64,000 nt of DNA from Albifimbria verrucaria (GCA_020081605.1 JAHREC010000045.1:2790001-2854000), one strand, 5' to 3'. Counted from the stretch's first letter, positions 25,934-37,747 are shown. Notes: generated by a model not told the origin, from the sequence alone. Numbers and translations: made by a program.

Positions 25934-26564
25934 AATAAACAAGAAAGCGTGGTTGGGAGGAGTGGCACCTCGAGTAACGGTGTACATATGTATATTACCC
26001 ATGAAGGCTTGGCTGTACAGCCGGCTTTGTACCAAAACGTTGCATGACGACCAGGCACACGGACGGCGGTGCTGTAGAAAAGTAGAAATATAGACAGCCT
26101 CACATCTCTGATGAAAACAGCTCTCCGCTATGCCTGTAGAGGTAGTAGTTTTGTTTTGTTGCAGCGGTTGTCGACGTAGCAGTAATCGCGTCCAACCAAT
26201 GCCAGCCGTAGTGTTGTATGGTGCTACCTCTCTAAATCTAACACTGCCTAGTTTCATGCCGGCTACGCATCAGGAACATGCAGTCATTAGGTGCGCGAAC
26301 AGTGTCCATCGGTATCAAGGCTTTTTAACATTAAATAACAGACTAACAAAGGCGGTATCAGATACACGAAAAGAGTTGAGACAAGATGACCCTGAGCCTT
26401 CCCTTCCCATACGCCGTTGAACAGTTGGATGTGAGTAAAAAACGTCCCTGTTTACATCAGATTCCAGCGCTCCTCATGAAATCGGGCCTCTGTTCTGTCG
26501 AGGCACGTGGTTACGCAGTGGATTTCGCTTCGCTCTGCCCCTCCATTTTCGCCCAGCTTAGAAC
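25934..26564. other. Convergent 3' region MIA40 / OM14-like
   Basis: About 630 bp between two convergent genes, containing only untranslated regions as far as I can see. No gene or repeat was recognised. Confidence 0.5.
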
Positions 26565-27277
26565 TTAGTTGTCCTTCTTGCCCTTGTAGAGGTAGTTGCC
26601 AAAGGCAGCCTCGAAGACACCGACACCGGCGAGGATGCCGGCGCCGACGCCAACGTTGCCCCAGGTCAGGCGGCCCTTGTCGTACAGACCCCAGGCGCGG
26701 TAGCCCAGGTAAGAGCTGAGGCCGACGACGGCGGCAAGGTTGGCAATGACGAGGCCGAGGCGCTGCCGTCGGAGAGCTGGGAGAACTGGTTGGCGAGCCA
26801 GTTGTCGGCGCGGCGGGCCTTGGCCTTGGCAGCCTCCTTCTTGGACTGGCGAGTCTCCTCCTCGCGCTTCTGGCGCTTGGCCTCGGCGGCGGCGGCTTCG
26901 CGTTCGCGGCGCTCGGCCTGAGTCTCCGTCTGGACGTCCTGTTCCAGGAACTCGGAGGAGACGGTGTGGACGCTGGGCATGTCGACGTCGACGAGCGACG
27001 CGGTGGAGGCGCTCTCATTGGGGATGACCTGAGGGGTTGAGGGGCAGCGGCCTGGGATCGGCGTCAGTATGAGTGAGGTTTAGGGAGGTGCAGCAGCGAA
27101 GAGCCAGCCAGGGCGGCGATGGGCGAGGCCGTCGCGCAGCTGCGCTCAATTGAGGGCGTCAACTCACCTCCTCGGGAGACTGCTTGGGGCCCTTGGCAGC
27201 AACGTCGGCGTAGGACACTGCGAAGAACCAGAGTCAATGACATCACCCGCGGACAAGAGGGAGCGCGACAACTTACT
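26565..27277 (-). CDS. OM14-like mitochondrial outer-membrane protein
   Basis: Resembles fungal proteins with the OM14 C-terminal domain, linked in yeast to outer-membrane transport and nascent-chain reception. The start codon is split by an intron. Exon 1 ends in A at 27277 before GTAAGT, and exon 2 (27217-27168) starts TG, giving MSYADVAAKGPKQSPEE. Exon 3 (27051-26565) carries the acidic N-terminal segment, a Lys/Arg/Glu-rich coiled region, and a hydrophobic C-terminal part with the LGYRAWGLYDKGRLTWGN signature, ending in GKKDN. One base is lost near 27030-27042 and one near 26749-26762. The sum of 538 plus two equals 179 residues. Function in filamentous fungi is inferred from yeast. Confidence 0.8.
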
Positions 27278-28816
27278 GATGAAGAGTTGAAGAAGTGTTG
27301 TGAGAAAGAGGTGAGGTGAGAAAAGAGATGCACGTGTGTGACGAGGCGTTGGTGATGGGATTCTGGGACAGAGAAGATGGTGTTCTCGAGCAAGGAGAGG
27401 CGGGAAAAAGGGAGAAGTAATAAGTACCTGGGAGAGACAATGCGATGCTTGCTTCGGTTTTGGTTTCTTGATTTCATGTGACGGGCTGGGCCGAGCTGCT
27501 CCACTCGTCGCCTGGTGATGACGTAGTCGTGCTGTAGCCGTGCTGGAGCCATGCTGGAGCCAGTGCTGCGGCGCCATTTTTTCCTGGCTTTAGTTACCTA
27601 AGCGCTGTATTTTCCATTTTCCATGCTCTATTCTCCCCTGTTCCTGTTCGCTAGCACAGCTACCATGGTTAGTTGGCCATGCTTGTCTTGACCCATCCTT
27701 GCCATCATCATCTTTAGCGACAACATCCGACGCGCCCTTATTTTGTGGTTCATGCAATCCGTTTCCACATTTTCATACGTCACATCCTTGGCTATAGCTG
27801 CTCTATCAGTGTCGCAAGCAAAAGGAAATGTGCCTTTGTCAACGACCAATGCATCCACACACAGAGAGACCCTCCGTTCTCCTTTATGCATCACGGCGAC
27901 AGAGATCTTGATGAACTGAATCCAGGTATTACTGGAGGATAAAAGCTCACGACATGTTCGATGCTCACCCAAAATTGTTCTCAACTAAATCGCCTCGGCC
28001 ATCTCACAGCCTCATGTGTAGAATTGGAATGCTCTTCCCAGCTACTGGTCTTGGCCGCCTTTCAGTTCTAGCACCGACCTAGACAGTCATGCAAATCAAA
28101 CGCCAACACTGCTAGTTATCTATCGCGAATGCTACGCCGTGAAGCTTACGTGACAACAATCTAAGCCAACCATTCGTCTCCTTTAGATGTGTGTAGCAGC
28201 CCCTCTCTGGCAGCTCAAACTGCCTCCAGCAGCACAACTCAGCACCCAGACGTCTCCTCCTTCGTGTTGTTAGAGAAATCTCTTGAGAACTCTTCCGGGG
28301 CACATTCTTCTGTGTATACTCTTCAGTTTTCCAATACCCCACATCAAATCTCCTGCCGTTTGACTAGCACTGGAGCTTCTTAAGCATGACATAAGATACC
28401 CTAAGAGTTCTAAGTGCGCTGCTACACTGCTCGTTACCTCACGTATCAAATGAGCCAATACCATGCTCACGTTGCTGTTGCTCCACGTTTGTAATGTTGC
28501 GTTTGCGGGGAGACTACAAGGCAACCACAGAGCCCCAGCTTATCCAGTTCCGCCTTTTCCCTAACGTACTACATATCTAGTACCTCAAACACAACAGAAG
28601 CCTCAGACCTTCCTAGCAGACAGGAACCACCCATGCTTGGCGAAACCATTCGAGTCCGGGGTGTCCCCTATCCTGGAAGATCAATAAACTGGAGTCGTTC
28701 TTAGGAGTAGAAGGAGAGAAGACCACGTTGGAGCAGGACCTCAAAGGCGTCTCCCAGACTGCCACGATTACATTGAGGGAAGTTCCGGACACGTTGCGGC
28801 CGGCTTCACCACAAAC
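27278..28816. other. Intergenic region, no gene seen
   Basis: About 1.5 kb with no supported coding sequence. The segment directly upstream of 27277 is the pyrimidine-rich leader and promoter of the OM14-like gene (several CTTCTTC-type tracts). The rest is unremarkable. Confidence 0.5.
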
Positions 28817-30219
28817 ATGTCGCAAAATTCCCTGGGGTCCTCCAGTGGTGGCACACAGCGTAAATCACTGACCGTGGACCTTGACTTTGATGGAATGACA
28901 CCGCTATATGCGCCTCGTGAGAAGGACCATCGAATTGAGTAAGTATGAGAAGTCCACATTTGTTAATACATCCTGAACTTGGTAGCATAGTAGCTATTTC
29001 AGGCCTTGGCGGCCATGCGTTTGGGTCCTTCAAAGAGAAAGGAGGGAGTACATGTGGTTGCGCGACAGATTGCCAAGTGAATTTAAGGGCAAAGACGGCC
29101 GGCCCATGGCAAGGATCATGATTTATGGTTACGAGTCCAGAGTAGCAGAAAGTATGAGCACACAGAACTTGGATGGCCTCGGAGAATAATTCTATAACAG
29201 CTTACTCCTGTTGGCGACTCAACCAAACAGCAAGCCCATCATTTTTATAGCCCACAGTCTTGGGGACTGATTGTGAAGCAGGTGAGACGGAGGATCTTCG
29301 CTTTCTAACCGCAGTGTTATTTTGCTAACTAGTTTGGCTTTCAGGCTTTTATCCTACTGTCTAATTCACTTGAACTACACGGAGACGAAGATAATAAGAC
29401 GCTCTCGGCTAAAGCGCGAGGCATTGTATTCTTTGGTGTACCCCATCGAGGCATGGATAACGATGCTCTCAGATCAATAGCTGGCGACAGGCCAAACCGC
29501 TTATTTATCGAATCCATTAGTTGGACTCAATCAAGCCTTACTAGGCAACACAACCAGTTCTTACTTGCGTTAGGTCCAGAGCCTAGGCTCAAGATTATCT
29601 CAATATACGAAGAAATGGTATCGCCAACACTGAAAAAGGTTTGCATATACACCATCCTTATCTGATATATCTTACTGAATGAATAGGAGAAAAACAACAA
29701 AGTCAAGATGACCGGACCGCCAAAGCTTTTGGTCCCCCAATCATCAGCAACATTTGGCTTCCGTAGTGAACACATCTTTAGTATCAACCGCACACATTCG
29801 GAACTAGTCAAGTTTAAGGAGGATGACGAAGTGTGCGACAGGGTCTGCTATCGTATTAATAAAATGGTCAAATGCATAGAGGAAGAGACGCGCATGAATT
29901 TGAAGCCGTCAGGTATGGATTCCTTTTGAGCGAGTCGCGGCGCCTCTCGATTTTTCCTAATGGACTATAGCCAAACGCTCACGTGACGAGTACGAGGATG
30001 ATGATTTTGTTGATGCCAGAAGACCAGGCAATTGCTGCAGATGCGGAATGCCAGGTCATTGGTGGGAGGAATGTGAGACAGACTACAGCGAAGTCCGAGA
30101 ATGCCGTGAATATAGGATGAGTACTGGGTTGTGCGTGAATTGTGGGGGACAACCACCGTGTTAAAGATTGTAGACGGCCTAATTTTTTGAAATACAGAAG
30201 ACGAGGAAACTACAGCTAG
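28817..30219 (+). CDS. Alpha/beta-hydrolase (DUF676/lipase-like) fused to CCHC zinc knuckles
   Basis: N-terminal half is a serine hydrolase of the type found at the head of many fungal ankyrin/NACHT proteins: VVAISGLGGHAFGSF-like entry (here IVAISGLGG), GYESRVAES, nucleophile elbow AHSLGGLIVKQ, then FFGVPHRGMD. The C-terminal exon instead carries a zinc knuckle CCRCGMPGHWWEEC and a partial second one (CVNCGG, then HRVKDC in another frame). Exons run 28817-28938, 28986 to about 29280, about 29345-29638, about 29688-29912 and about 29970-30219. Frame breaks occur near 29038-29049, 29261-29265 and 30142-30150. An in-frame TAA at 29187-29189, where the family has Glu/Gln, is not explained by a deletion. 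It could be an RNA-binding or recognition-type hydrolase, or a decaying gene. Confidence 0.65.
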
Positions 30220-31069
30220 GAATAATGGTTAGGAAGGGGTGTCTTGCTATGTATCGTATTCTTATCTTATCTGATCGAAAGATTATTTCATCTACGTTCC
30301 TCTAAGCTTGCTTCGTCTGGTAATGGATGTAGTGCTCCAGTCACGATTCCGGTCACCCATCAAGGAATTTATGGTGTAGACTTAACTATCATCAAGAAAA
30401 TGTTACCGATGAATTAATCCTTCATAAGGAAACGCATACTGCTCGTGTTATCGCTTTCACAATTGCCATCTAGCCAACCACGATGTGGAATCTACCGTGT
30501 GGTATTTTGAGGAATCTCCATATGCCCTGGAGGTGTGTTTGAAGTTTCGGACTTCTTCTCTGCCGATCATGGAATGACACTGAATGCTTATGGTTGTAGA
30601 AACTCGGCAAAAAGGTTGACGTAACTACTCCCGTGCCGTAGAATAGTGATAGGATTGGAATATGTAGGACAATTACCATATCGACAAATACATCAAGTCA
30701 AGTCAACGAACGGGACAGAAGGACATCAATATCCAACATGACAACGACCCATGTTCAAGCATTGATCCAACTAGACAACGACGACGACAAACAACAAAAT
30801 TGGCCTCCCCGAAGCCCATTCGCCAGTATCAACTACCCAAACATGACAAAACAAGAAAAAGAAGAAAACGCCCATCCCACCTGGGTATCCTTGGTAAAAA
30901 CCTCAACACGCCTTCAGGCCCCATATGTCCACTTCGGTATTCTCACATGCTCTCGGCTTTTTCGCGCTTCGTACAAAACAAGTCTCTGGCCACAGTCGCG
31001 GCACCGCTGCCAAACGCCCTAGGTCATCTGAAACATAATTAATCCCTTCTCTTGTGCCGCTCGCATCTG
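30220..31069. other. Convergent intergenic region, no gene seen
   Basis: About 850 bp between the 3' ends of the hydrolase/zinc-knuckle gene and the Myb/SANT-like gene. No coding signal. It contains one isolated TTATCTGAT (30267-30275) that is not in a promoter position. Confidence 0.4.
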
Positions 31070-32511
31070 TTACGTCGATTTGTGGTGTAGCTCCCGGAAC
31101 CGCTTGACCCAGTGCTGTCGTACCCGCAGGGCATTTTGCAAAATACCATGGCCTTGTTCTCGTTGCTGAGGACGTTTTCCGATATCTTGATCTGCAGATC
31201 TAGCTCTTCGTGGGAAAAGTCACGGAAGAAGAGGTCCAATGCCTCCTCACGCCAGCGCGGTCCTGAAGCACGCGTCTTGACGGCTTCAAGAAGCTCTACC
31301 AGCATGCGGTTGCCGAGCGTGGCTGCGTCGAGGTTTGCGGGGAGGCGTGGCGGTTGTGGAGAATGGGTTGGCCTTTGACGAGGACCCGGAAGGCCCGGAT
31401 GAGCCTGTCGGCGTCGCGGCGAGAGGCGGGTTGAGCGCGTGGGGTTCGGATGTCTTGCGCCGCTTGTCTGGCGACGCAGGGGACTGCTGGATAGTACTCA
31501 AGTTCCCGGGCGGCACGGGGCTGCCCGGAGGCGGGGCTTCGTCACCTCGCAAAGGTCGCTTGCGATTCTGGGCAGCCAACGCTGACGCCGAAGTCGAAGC
31601 GGTCGCTGTCGCAGCCGCGGTGGACGGTACCGTCTCGTCGGGCGGGGTCAGCACGCTGGAACTGCGGACGCCCGTGCGGGGCGGGATGGTCGTGGACGTC
31701 GGTCGCTGGACATTCAAGGAGCCCGAAGACGAGCCGGTTGGGGTTTGGCTCAGCGACGGGCGCGATTGCTCGGGGCTGTCGAGACCCGACTGGGAGGGCG
31801 GCAGGTCGCCCTGGAGAGACAGGATGCTGGTGCCGGGCATATCGGAATCGTCGCCGGGTTGGCCGTCGCCCCGTCGGCGAGGCTTCATGATTCTCTTAGG
31901 AGCGCCGCCGGAGCCGATGACATCGGGATAAAGGATCTCCATGTACTCCTCATGCTCGAAGGGGCGACCGCGGAGGGCTCGCGATAAGGGTTCTCTCTGA
32001 AGCGGAAACGAGGGGTAAGCGGTGTGTGGCAAGACGAGACGAGACGAGGCGAGACAAGACATGGGGACATGCGCGCGCGGGGCAGGGACAGGGCGCGCAA
32101 TTGGAATTGGAATTGATTGACAAGATTCTTACCTCGATGTGGGCAGCCCACGAGTCCTCGGTAGCGGTGACGGTGCGAGTGGTGGGATTGTAGAGGAAGT
32201 CGGGATCCTCGCGCAGGCCGCGCCAGAGGCGAAAGCGCTTGCGGGCATTGTCGCTCTTGTTGATGAGGTGGCTCTTGGTCGGGTAGGCAGCGTGGCTCTC
32301 CTGCAGGGCCAGGGCGGCGCGCTCCCAAGCCTCGGCCTTGAAGCTGCTGTTCTCGCGCAGGCCAAGCTGGACGCTCCGCAGAGGCTGCGGAAGAAGGTGG
32401 CCTCGTAGGCGGGCGTCCAGCTGAAGCGCGGAGCCCTCCGGTCGCGGTCGACGCGGGCGGCAGCAGATCCTTGCCCTCTGGGCCGAGCACATCGACGTCT
32501 TCCTCCGACAT
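31070..32511 (-). CDS. Myb/SANT-like DNA-binding-domain protein
   Basis: Exon 1 (32511-32133) has a Myb/SANT-like domain beginning FSWTPAYEATFFRSL. The domain continues through the WERAALAL, FRLWRGLREDPDF and ATEDSWAAHIE segments, the pattern of the Myb_DNA-bind_3-like domain of fungal and plant proteins. The intron is 32132-31997. Exon 2 starts REPLSRALRGRPFEHEEY and holds a long disordered Ser/Pro/Thr-rich region, then a C-terminal helical segment (WREEALDLFFRDF, ISENVLSNENKAMVF). Frames shift near 32449-32462, 32375-32385, 31340-31360 (net two bases) and 31125-31130. If the last is accepted the stop is at 31070; otherwise the open frame runs to 31039. Probably nuclear; targets unknown. Confidence 0.65.
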
Positions 32512-34189
32512 TTAAAGAAAAGGACCCCGGGGCTGGGCTGGATATCCTGGGGAAGGGGAAGATCTCCCCGGGGAGGGGAGGAGGGCAAAAAAATAAGAGA
32601 GTGGGTAAGATGGACGCGCGACCCACGATGGCGTCAGCCGGGAGCAAACAGCCTCTCGAGACGACGGCGCAAGACGGGAGAATGAAGAGAGAGAGGAGAG
32701 AGATGTTGTGAGCGAGCGGAGTGAGTGCACAGTAGCGCACCGGATCCTTGCGCTACCCTGAATCTGGGGTGGGGTTCGGTTCTTCACGTTCAGGCTTCCT
32801 CGTTCGTTCGTTCGGCCCGCCATGGCCCATGTGGGTGGCCCATTCCATCAGTCAGTGAGTCTGTGCCATCCATCCATCCATCCATCCGTCCATCGTCGCG
32901 GCGCGTCCAGTCCAGCCCCAGCCAGCCCCCAGGGCCCAGGCCCAGAGCCCAGAGTCCAGGGAGTCCAGAGCCCAGAGTCCAGAGCCCAGAGGGGGATAAA
33001 GAGAGGGAGAGGTTGGTCGGCAAGGTCACGTGCCCACAATTTCGGGGTCCATCCATCTTACCCATCCATCTTACCCATCCATCCACCCATCTTATCCATC
33101 TTTATCCATCCCAATCCGGGTGCCACCATCTACGCTTACTCTACCCTACTTTGCCTACCCTTCCCTACCCTGTAGCTACATAACTTGCCGCATATGGAAA
33201 AACAAAAACATCTTGCTGATATTCCCACCACATGGCGCTCTTTGACAAGAAAATAGGTCATTAAGATTCACAAGCATCTCACCACAGCCAATTCTGTACT
33301 CGTAATTTCACCATCTTTCGGTACCAAGTTTCATAATAATCTTACTGTACCCAGTCACCAGTTGTGGCTAACATCTGCCGAAACCGTCAAAGCCACCGGC
33401 CGCAATTATCCAATAACAAGTTCAGCCCAAAATAATAAAATGAAAGGAAATAAAGGAAAAAGGGAAAAAGAGGACCAAACACCCTGGAGAATCAATATCC
33501 TTTGTCAAAACTACCTTTCCGAAACCTCCTCCTGACCCAAACATTCTGTTTTCGAAGATGAATCCCTTCGTACCAATCAACCCGCAATTCTGGCTGCATT
33601 CCAGCCTCAACCTGCAAATTCTTGTCTCACCCCATCTCCCCGAAACAAACCACGTCCAGTCCAACAAAATACCCAATTGGTCACCAAAAGGTGGTTATTA
33701 GTGTGGACCAATAAGCTTGATCTCTAGCCCAATTCCTCTAATCTTGGCTCAAAGCTGACGTCGATATTTACATTCTTCTCTTGTTCCTGGCAGCTATCTA
33801 CATGATACATGGACAAGCAGTGCTTCCAACAACCCCATATCACTTACACCACACCAATTCATACCAATTGGGTACACTCAAAGATAATGATGATGCATAA
33901 AGTATAATATGGGTAAAAGAGCGCGACTTGCTTGTCCTTCACCTCAATCATAAGCCCGACCACTGCTTCCAATGCATTCATACAGTCATACACTGGCATG
34001 ACAGCCTACTATACACTATAGCCATGCTCAGTACATTCAATCACCTACAACAGACACGATGCTGCGCGATACATGTAAGATTCTTAGCTTCCATAAAAAG
34101 CACATCTATGTGAACCCTTGTCTATTAAACCATCCTGAATGAAAACCCATTACCGCGAACAATCATCCCGTCGTACACATCATCCCCTT
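32512..34189. other. Intergenic region with repeats
   Basis: Contains the Myb/SANT-like promoter, the repeat blocks described separately, and AT-richer sequence from 33.2 to 34.2 kb. No gene was recognised. Confidence 0.5.
32863..33112. repeat. CCAT microsatellite plus GTCCAGAGCCCA minisatellite
   Basis: Three low-complexity blocks upstream of the Myb/SANT-like gene. A CCAT tetranucleotide run lies at about 32866-32893. A 10-12-bp minisatellite with variants of CCCAGAGTCCAG covers about 32918-32991. A second CCAT(CTTACC)-type imperfect array covers about 33048-33112. Open frames across them are composition artefacts. Confidence 0.85.
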
Positions 34190-34764
34190 TTACAGCGCAG
34201 CAAGAGCTCCGAGGGCCAGCATGGCAACGCCTCCAATGTAGCCGGTGGCGGCGGCAGCACCGGGGCTCTCAGTCGTCGACACCTCCGTGGTAGAGGTGTT
34301 GGTCTCGTCGTCACCGCCAGAGCTGGGGGTAGAAGCAGGAGGGGTGACGCCGGCCTTGGAAGACTCCGTCGACGATGGCTTAGGCGCGCTGGTAGTCTTG
34401 GGAGCCGCGGAGGACGAAGCAGCAGCCGAGGCAGCCAGGCAGAAGCCCTCAGCAGCGGGGAGAACCTCTTCTACACAAGCGTTAGTGAGGAGTGTATCAG
34501 ACACAACAACCGGGGAAAGCTTACGGATAGCAACGTCGTTGCCACAGGCCTTGATCACGCAGGCGTAGCCAGCAGTGTAGATGGCCTCGTAGTTGGCCTG
34601 GACACACCAGCACACGGCGTCCTCGAGGTCGCAGTCGGTGGCCTTCTTGGTCGCATCGTTGAGGCAGTCCAGCGAGCACTCGGGAAGTAGTCAGACTTCT
34701 TCTGGGCGCTGGCAAAGCCGGACAGGGCCACAGTGGCGGCAAAGACAATGGATGAGGTCTTCAT
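34190..34764 (-). CDS. CFEM-domain GPI-anchored surface protein
   Basis: Secreted protein with an eight-cysteine CFEM domain, a fold used by fungi for heme/iron capture and for wall structure. The signal peptide (residues 1 to about 18, FASAQ cleavage region) is followed by CSLDC, a later C of CDLEDAVCWC, CVIKAC and, across the intron at 34471-34524, the last cysteine in GFC. A Ser/Thr-rich stalk and a hydrophobic C-terminus (AMLALGALAAL) after a small-residue omega-site region suggest a GPI anchor. One base is missing near 34679-34685, between DYFP and ECSLD. The sum of 521 plus one gives 173 residues. The gene is divergent from a siderophore transporter; see the paired SreA-type sites at 35412. 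Confidence 0.87.
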
Positions 34765-35411
34765 TGTGTCGACGAGTGTGTAAGTAAGGTGATTGACTTC
34801 TCGAAGGGGCACCACGGCAACGATCTGCAAAGGCAGGCAAAGGCGATCGAGGATGAGAGGGAGGGATAAAGGCAAAGGTGAGTGGGCTGCGCGGGATTCA
34901 TGCAATGCAGCAGCACCGAGGGCTTATAAAGTGTGGAGATGCACGCCCGTTGGGAAGAGCTCCCTGGCACCAGGCCCCATCGTTTCCCTCACAACGCTGG
35001 ATCCGAAAGGCGGCTGGAGCTTGGGAGCTGACAAGGGCCAACCAGCCACGGGTTCATATGCCCTGTTTGGCTATTGCAGCCTTGGCCCGGCCCATGAGGT
35101 AAATCTTTGATCACGATCGTATTCGGCTATCCACCTGAATCAAACCGCGTACAGCCGCTATCCATAACGGGTATCGAGCTCCTGCTGTACGCCGTCTCCA
35201 CGCTCCCGGCTCGTCCCTGGGGACTGACTGACTCAAAGAGCTTTCCTGCTGGAGAGATCGGGGGACCTCGTGGTAGCAATGATTAACTCGCTCGTTCCGT
35301 TAGCGTCTTCACGCACACAGCTGCCCCTCTCGGCGACCGGGGCTCACGCTTTGATTCGTGGATCAGCCATCACAGACCAGGGGTGGGTGGGGATGATGAT
35401 CTGATGAAATT

Positions 35412-35430
35412 TTATCTGATCATCTGATAA
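35412..35430. promoter_or_regulatory. Paired, inverted SreA/Fep1-type GATA motifs
   Basis: The sequence TTATCTGAT, one base, ATCTGATAA matches the iron-repressor consensus ATCWGATAA on both strands (35412-35420 reversed, 35422-35430 forward). It lies 434 bp before the siderophore transporter start and about 650 bp before the CFEM start. Known: SreA (Aspergillus) represses iron-uptake genes through ATCWGATAA. Inferred: iron repression of the transporter, possibly of both genes. Only one further perfect match, unpaired and outside a promoter, was noticed (30267). Confidence 0.65.
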
Positions 35431-35863
35431 GATGCGCCGATTGGTTGTCGCCGGCCCTGGCTCCCTCTCCTCTCTGGTTCAAGCCCGACCGTGGCGCCCT
35501 GGTTGACAGGACAAGTCAATGGTTTGCGGTATTTTTGCAGCTTTGTCCCAAGTCCCCGGCAGGCCTTGCCGAGGTCGTGGTTTGTCGTAGTTTGGCACGA
35601 GATTGTCGCATGTCCTGTCCAGCCCTAGCATTACCTTGTCCAGCACCCTGGACAAGAGGAAAAAAAGACACCGGCGGGTGATTATGCATATGCCCCATCT
35701 GCCGCTGCAGCTTTGTCTTTTCAATGCTTGCAAAGTAAACCTTTGGGCAGTTCTCACTCCATCTTAATTGCACGGCTCGTGAAACTTCCTCTCCTGTCCA
35801 AGGACTTATAGTCCCAGTTTCCTATATTTTCACCCTTAATTTCAAACTCCGCCTTTATCGACA

Positions 35864-37747
35864 ATGTTGTTTTCCAAGAAAACAACCCCGGCGCCCGTCG
35901 CTGCCACCTCGCAGCCTCCGGAAGGCGTCGATTCAATCAATCAAGACTCCAATGGCAACCAGGACGTCGAGAAGAACACCACCCTCGCCGACACGGAGAA
36001 GCCCTTCGAAGCTAGCGACAATGTGCAGGCCGGTGTCAGAAAGATCGAAGCAATCACTAGTGTTTGGGGCAAGTCTCACGTCATTGCGGCCTATGTGATG
36101 TGAGTTCGCCTCGACTGGCAGTTCGCCAGGGACATGGACTGACATGTAAACCTCAGCATATGGCTCATCTACTTCATTACCTCGATCCAAGAAGTCGTCG
36201 TCCGCACGATGAACCCCTTCGTAGTCAGCGCCTTTTCCAAACACTCTCTAACCGCAGCGGTCGGCATCATAGCCGGCATCATCGGCGGTCTGTCGAAGCT
36301 GCCTTTGGCCAAGATTCTGGATACCTGGGGACGACCGCAGGGTCTGGCTCTGATGCTGCTGTTTTGGGTGCTAGGCTTCATCATGATGGCTGTATGCCCC
36401 AACGTCGAGACTTACGCAGCGGCTCAGGTATTCTCTACAGTTGGGTAAGTTCTATGGGCAATCGAATCAAGACGGAGCTGACAAGGTGATATCGTGCAGA
36501 GCCCAGGGTGTCAGTTACTGCTTGACCATCTTTATCGCCGATACGACGAGTCTCCTCAACCGACCGATGATGCTTGCCTTCGCCACCTCCCCTTACATTG
36601 TTACTCCATGGATCGGTGGACCCGTTGCCGAGAGCGTCCTCGACGGTCCGGGATGGAGATGGGGCTCGGCCTCTGGGCTATTGTTACCCCAGCTGTTGTG
36701 CTGCCGTTCGTGCTCCTCTTCCTCTGGAACCAGCGCAAGGCACGGAAGCAGGGTTTGCTTGAGGCTACCAAATACAGGATCACGCCTCGCACCGTGATTG
36801 ACTACTGCATCGAAGTCGACCTCTTTGGCATCATCCTGCTGGCTGGTGGCATGTCGCTGTTTTTGCTGCCCTTTTCGATCTACTCTTTCCAGACTCAAGG
36901 CTGGCGGGCACCTATGATTATTTGCATGATCATATTTGGTGCCGTGTTGATCGCTGTCTTCATCGTATGGGAGAGATACTTTGCGCCAGTCAAGTTCATT
37001 CCTGTCTCTCTCCTCGCGGATCGTACTGTTTTCTTCGGTGGCCTCATGTTCACCTTCATCTTTGCAAACTCCGCCATCTGGGGTCTCTACTTCACGTCTA
37101 TGCTGCTTGTCGTCTGGGATACCGGCATCACCCAGGCCACCTACATCAGCAACATCTATCGAACAGGGTCTTGCTTCTCAGCACTAGTCCTTGGATATCT
37201 TATCCGACGCACAAAGCGATTCAAGTGGGTCGCAGCCTACTTTGCGATTCCTCTGATGATGCTGGGCGTCGGTCTCATGATCCATTTCCGCCAACCGTCT
37301 CAGGATATTGGCTACGTTGTCATGACTCAAATTTTCACTGCATTTGCCGGTGGTCCAATTGTCATTGCTGGAGAAATGGCAATGATGGCTCCCTCAGACC
37401 ACCAACACGTTGCTGTGATCATTGCTATTCTTGATCTGTTCGGAAGCGTAGGAACCGCTATTGGATCAACAGTCTCTTCTGCCATCTGGACAGGAACTTT
37501 CAAGGACGCATTGACACGACACCTGCCCGAAAACGCTCCCGTTGATAGGATTTACGCCTCACTCTATACCCAGCTTGCATATAAACCAGGCACCGCTATC
37601 CGTGACGGCATTGCCCTGGCATATGGCGACTCACAGCGTTACATGCTGATTACCAGTGTTTGCTTGGTAGCCGGCGGTCTAATATGTGTTGGATTCTGGA
37701 GAGATATCAGATTGACTGAAAAGCAGGTAAAAGGAAGAGTGATCTAG
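35864..37747 (+). CDS. Siderophore-iron transporter (MirB/SIT family)
   Basis: Fourteen-helix MFS transporter of the SIT family, importing ferri-siderophores across the plasma membrane. Exons: 35864-36099, 36157-36444 and 36500-37747. A long polar N-terminus ends in the family segment GVRKIEAITSVW, followed by IQEVVVRTMNPFV in helix 1 and KLPLAKILDTWGRP in loop 2-3. FIADTTSLLNRP in loop 4-5 and the late-helix IRDGIALAYGDSQRYML region complete the family pattern. One base is missing near 36662-36668 (WRWG to GLWAIV). The sum of 1772 plus one gives 590 residues, typical. Substrate cannot be assigned between triacetylfusarinine-, ferrichrome- and coprogen-type siderophores. It is divergent from the CFEM gene with SreA-type sites between. 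Confidence 0.9.

Noticed and set aside
29990..30219. Retrotransposon gag remnant (zinc knuckles)
   Set aside because: The exon is joined by good splice sites to a hydrolase; no protease, reverse transcriptase or LTR was found nearby. Domestication remains possible.
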